From NCBI RefSeq assembly GCF_017165765.1, contig NZ_JAFGZD010000006.1:248001-312000 (forward strand): 64,000 nucleotides of DNA, read 5' to 3'. Under the pieces are notes generated by a model. It worked only from the letters and a program-made list of their open reading frames with translations. It was not told the origin of the DNA and ran no database searches. This DNA comes from Pseudomonas capsici (lineage in GTDB: Bacteria > Pseudomonadota > Gammaproteobacteria > Pseudomonadales > Pseudomonadaceae). The position numbers and the translations under genes were made by a program. Below are positions 61,066 through 64,000 of the stretch, piece after piece (the first letter of the stretch is position 1; each line of letters opens with the position of its first letter).

Positions 61066-63462
61066 TCAGTCGAGCTCCGGCTCGACCCTGTCCCTGCCCG
61101 CCTGCTTGGCGGCATAAACGCCCGAGTCGGCCCTCAACAGCAGCGCATCCACACTCTCTCCCGGTCGCCAGCTGGCGATACCGAAACTGGCAGTGATCTG
61201 CCCGACCTTTTCCAGCGGCTGATTGCGCACGGCCTCGCGTAAACCGAGCGCCAGTTGATAGGCTTGCGGCCCCTGGGCTCCGGGGCTCAGCACGACGAAC
61301 TCCTCTCCTCCGATACGACAGAACACATCATCACAGCGCAGCCGCTGGCTGATTCTTCGGGAAATGGCCTGCAGCACAGAGTCACCGACAGCGTGCCCGT
61401 ACTTGTCGTTGATGCGCTTGAAGTGATCGATATCCAGCATGATGACCGACAGATAACCACCGTGCCGATTGATGCGCGCCAGTTCGGATTGCAGCCTGTC
61501 CTGGAAGTAACGACGGTTGTAGGCACCGGTCAGCACATCGGTCACCGACAGTGCTCGCAGTTCCTGCTCGACCCGCTTGAGATCGGAAATATCCGAAATG
61601 AATCCATGCCAGAGCACGCCGCCATCGGGCAGGCGCTCCAGAGTGGCAGCGCCCCGCACCCAGCGCAGCCCCTTGCGTGGCAGCTCGATACGATACTCTT
61701 CGCTCCAGGGCAAGGACTGCTCGGCACTGATACGGATCGAATCCCGCAGGCGCACGATATCGGCGGGATGCGTACGTCTGAGCAGAACTTCGGCATCCTT
61801 GAGCAATTCTTCCGCAGTCAGCTCAAAGAGCTCGCACATGCCGACACTGGCGTAGGTGAAACGTGAACGCCCATCGGCATCCTGCCGGTACTGATAAATA
61901 CCGCCCGGCACTTGGGAGCTGAGTTTTTTCAGCAACTGGTCACGCGCCTCAAGCGCCTCGTAGACACGCTTGTGCTCGGTGATATCGAGGCAGACGGCCA
62001 GATAGCCGATCCATTGCTCCTGATCGTCTCGTACCGCAGTAATCAGCATGTTGACCACCAGCGTACTGCCATCGCGCCGCAGGAAGGTCCACTCTCGGGA
62101 GGGATGACTGCCCTCCTGCGTGGCATCGGCAAACATGGCCTGGGCCGCAGTGATCGGCCTCCCCTGCAGCCTGCTCAGCTCTTTGGCATGGGCTTCAAGC
62201 TCCGACAATCGATGCAGATCCTTGAGCCGGAATTTGCCAAGTACCTCTTCGTCCGAGTAACCGAGCATTTTCTGCGCACCGACATTGAAGGTCGTGATAA
62301 CACCGTTGAGATCAGTGGCAATGATCGCCACCTCAGTCGCCGAGTCGAGCACATTGCGCAGTTGTCCGTGGGTCACGCGCAATTGCTGCTCACGCTGACG
62401 CAATTCGTGGGTTCGCTGTTCGACCATGTGCAAGGCGCGCTGACGCTGGCTGACAAGGCTGTAGAGCAAGGCGCTGAGCATCAGGCTCAGAAGTCCGCCG
62501 AGCAACGCCAGACTGCCAGCCATCGGCGGGTTGCTCAGCAGAAAGGCTTCAGTAGGACGGACCTCAAGCAGATAGTCGCGATCCCCCATGCTCAGCAGAG
62601 TACTGAGGTGCAACTCACTCTCGGCCGCCACGCCAGAGGAACGGTACAACAGATCGGGCTCACCGTCCGAACTCAAGTCGAGCATACTCATGGCCAGATT
62701 GTCCTGGCTGGGCAACCCCTCGTTCATCATTTGATCGAGGCTGATGATTGCCATGACAAAACCGCGCAAGACCGGTGTGGGGGCATCGATTGTGGCAACA
62801 GGCGAATAGACCGGCGCCATCAGCAAAACACCTCGGGTATCGGTTTTGCTCAGGCTGACCAGATCCACACGGGGCGTTGCGACGATAGTGCCGCGCAGAC
62901 GGGAACGCTCGATGGCCTGATGTCGAATCCGTTCGGAATACACATCGAAGCCCACAGGCGGAGGTTTTTTGCTGAGGGTCTGAATAAAGACTACCGGGAA
63001 GTACTCGTCACGCACTTCGGCTGTTTTCAGTACGCCATTCCCGTCGAGTTCACGTATGGAAAAATCCTTTACTCCGGCCTGACGGACGCTCTCTTCAAAG
63101 GTGGCACGCTGGGCGTTGGTGACATGGGGCGTCCATGTGTAAGCCTGGGTGCCCACCAGCATCGGGCCGACAAAACCATCGTATTCGGTACGAGTGATCT
63201 CTTCGGAGTAGAGAAAGAACCGGCGCAGGGTATCAAGTCTTTTGACCTGGCCATCCAGTCGCTCCTGAATGCGGCTGAAACGCTCGCCTGCCAGAAGGTC
63301 GAAACGCTGGCGCAACTGGCGTTGATACAAGTCCAGATTGGCAAACACCAGCATCACGGTCAGTGCTGCGCCAGCAGCAAAAGCCAGCGCCGCAACCAGC
63401 CATGCAGAGGCCTGTTCACTGATGAATCCCAGAATTCTGGGTCGGAACTGTTTCGACGCCAT
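61066..63462 (-). CDS. CHASE-PAS-PAS-GGDEF diguanylate cyclase
   Basis: 798 residues. Membrane helix (about 18-40), a periplasmic CHASE sensor domain (about 75-280; DGFVGPMLVGTQAYTWTPHV, VYSERIRHQAIERSRLRGT), a second helix (about 312-332), a PAS domain (about 365-480), a second PAS (about 500-620), then GGDEF with the active GGEEF variant in CRIGGEEFVVLSP. The RxxD inhibitory site is present (RCDD, five residues before GGEEF), so product feedback is likely. It should make c-di-GMP. The sensed ligand is unknown. It converges with dacB. Confidence 0.94.
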   Translation of the reverse strand: MASKQFRPRILGFISEQASAWLVAALAFAAGAALTVMLVFANLDLYQRQLRQRFDLLAGERFSRIQERLDGQVKRLDTLRRFFLYSEEITRTEYDGFVGPMLVGTQAYTWTPHVTNAQRATFEESVRQAGVKDFSIRELDGNGVLKTAEVRDEYFPVVFIQTLSKKPPPVGFDVYSERIRHQAIERSRLRGTIVATPRVDLVSLSKTDTRGVLLMAPVYSPVATIDAPTPVLRGFVMAIISLDQMMNEGLPSQDNLAMSMLDLSSDGEPDLLYRSSGVAAESELHLSTLLSMGDRDYLLEVRPTEAFLLSNPPMAGSLALLGGLLSLMLSALLYSLVSQRQRALHMVEQRTHELRQREQQLRVTHGQLRNVLDSATEVAIIATDLNGVITTFNVGAQKMLGYSDEEVLGKFRLKDLHRLSELEAHAKELSRLQGRPITAAQAMFADATQEGSHPSREWTFLRRDGSTLVVNMLITAVRDDQEQWIGYLAVCLDITEHKRVYEALEARDQLLKKLSSQVPGGIYQYRQDADGRSRFTYASVGMCELFELTAEELLKDAEVLLRRTHPADIVRLRDSIRISAEQSLPWSEEYRIELPRKGLRWVRGAATLERLPDGGVLWHGFISDISDLKRVEQELRALSVTDVLTGAYNRRYFQDRLQSELARINRHGGYLSVIMLDIDHFKRINDKYGHAVGDSVLQAISRRISQRLRCDDVFCRIGGEEFVVLSPGAQGPQAYQLALGLREAVRNQPLEKVGQITASFGIASWRPGESVDALLLRADSGVYAAKQAGRDRVEPELD

Positions 63463-63538
63463 ACAGAGAACCCACGACGCTGGCCGTGGTTCTCTTATAG
63501 CTATTCGCCAGTAATTTGCCTAGTCCGAATAAGGAGAA

Positions 63539-64000
63539 TCAGTTCACGCGCGTGGTGATCTTCCAGGCACGATGGATCTTGCTGTTGCGCGCAAAATCCT
63601 GATCGATGGTCTGGGAGGTGATTTCCTCGACGGCATAGCGTTGGCCAAGATTCTCGTCCAGCACGAACTTGCGGAAGTTGTTCGAGAAATACAGAACGCC
63701 GCCCGGAGCCAGACGCGCCATGGCCAGATCGATCAACTCGACCTGATCGCGCTGTACATCGAAGATCCCTTCCATGCGCTTGGAGTTCGAGAACGTCGGC
63801 GGATCGATGAAGATCAGGTCGTACTCCTCACGACATGTCTGCAGCCAGGCCATGACATCGCCCTGCTCCAGACGGTTTTTGTCGGAGAAACCGTTGAGCG
63901 ACAGGTTGCGCCGTGCCCAGTCCAGGTAAGTCCTGGAAAGGTCGACGCTGGTGGTGCTGCGCGCGCCGCCCTTGGCAGCGTGGACACTGGCGGTGGCCGT
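63539..64000 (-). CDS. rlmL: 23S rRNA methyltransferase RlmKL, C-terminal part (partial)
   Basis: The frame runs off the window at 64000; 153 C-terminal residues are visible. [29 protein letters not shown] is the SAM-binding motif I region and [24 protein letters not shown] the catalytic motif IV, both of the RlmK half (G2069 N7 methylation). The RlmL half and THUMP domain must lie beyond the window. Confidence 0.92.
   Translation of the reverse strand, partial: TATASVHAAKGGARSTTSVDLSRTYLDWARRNLSLNGFSDKNRLEQGDVMAWLQTCREEYDLIFIDPPTFSNSKRMEGIFDVQRDQVELIDLAMARLAPGGVLYFSNNFRKFVLDENLGQRYAVEEITSQTIDQDFARNSKIHRAWKITTRVN

Noticed and set aside
61912-63558. 548-codon open frame on the plus strand
   Set aside because: Antisense to the diguanylate cyclase gene; no domain signature.

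Overview
The window is a contiguous piece of a Pseudomonas chromosome, most likely from the P. syringae group or a close relative. Supporting evidence is the gene order thrS-infC-rpmI-rplT-pheS-pheT-ihfA-merR-tRNA-Pro, Pseudomonas-restricted small families (DUF1652, DUF1654, DUF6555), a DpkA-type imino acid reductase, a capB-type cold-shock gene, and dispersed REP-like palindromes. Species assignment is inference. No phage, IS element, CRISPR array or rRNA operon is visible. Almost every coding stretch carries a long antisense shadow frame caused by GC-rich codon use.

Region by region. 1-3.5 kb: the end of a CBS-domain chloride channel, an HPP-CBS membrane protein, a soluble PAS-PAS chemotaxis transducer and a DUF1652 protein. 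3.6-12 kb: a small acidic protein, an empty 3' flank, tRNA-Pro(GGG), and the translation block. 12-14 kb: small secreted, cold-shock and I78-like lipoprotein genes. 14-21 kb: a complete ribose operon (rbsBACRKD) ending in an exported nucleoside hydrolase, with an RbsR-type operator. 21-25 kb: DUF1654-endonuclease I, a DUF6555 protein, a second methionine aminopeptidase translationally coupled to a ParD-like protein, a LexA-box-preceded small ORF, and dpkA. 25-34 kb: an orphan FecR, a Fur-like winged-helix protein, a KefB/C-type antiporter, a glycosyltransferase, moeA-moaB/mobA, a YgdI/R lipoprotein and a pseudouridine synthase.

34-48 kb is a catabolic block for quinate/shikimate to the beta-ketoadipate pathway. 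It holds a shikimate/quinate dehydrogenase-like gene, a TetR regulator, the fused 3-dehydroshikimate dehydratase quiC, an MFS transporter, an EamA transporter, an OprD porin, then pcaC-pcaB-pcaK-pcaG-pcaH with pcaQ. Uptake (porin, MFS, PcaK) and conversion of dehydroshikimate to protocatechuate and on to the enol-lactone are encoded here; pcaD and pcaIJF are not. A conserved two-part motif lies upstream of both quiC/MFS and the porin, and a perfect PcaQ-type palindrome lies upstream of pcaH, overlapping the pcaQ stop codon.

48-64 kb: a thiol-redox protein, an acyltransferase, a YqjD/YqjE-like envelope trio, an EAL phosphodiesterase with a YkuI-like C-terminus, dgt, a single-domain receiver followed by a BvgAS/EvgAS-like two-component system, YggL, dacB, a CHASE-PAS-GGDEF diguanylate cyclase, and the 3' end of rlmKL.

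The least explained parts are the LexA-box ORF / ParD-like / MetAP cluster at 22.8-24.1 kb with its 28-bp near-perfect palindrome, the shared quinate-regulon motif, and the candidate autoregulatory site in front of the EvgAS-like operon.
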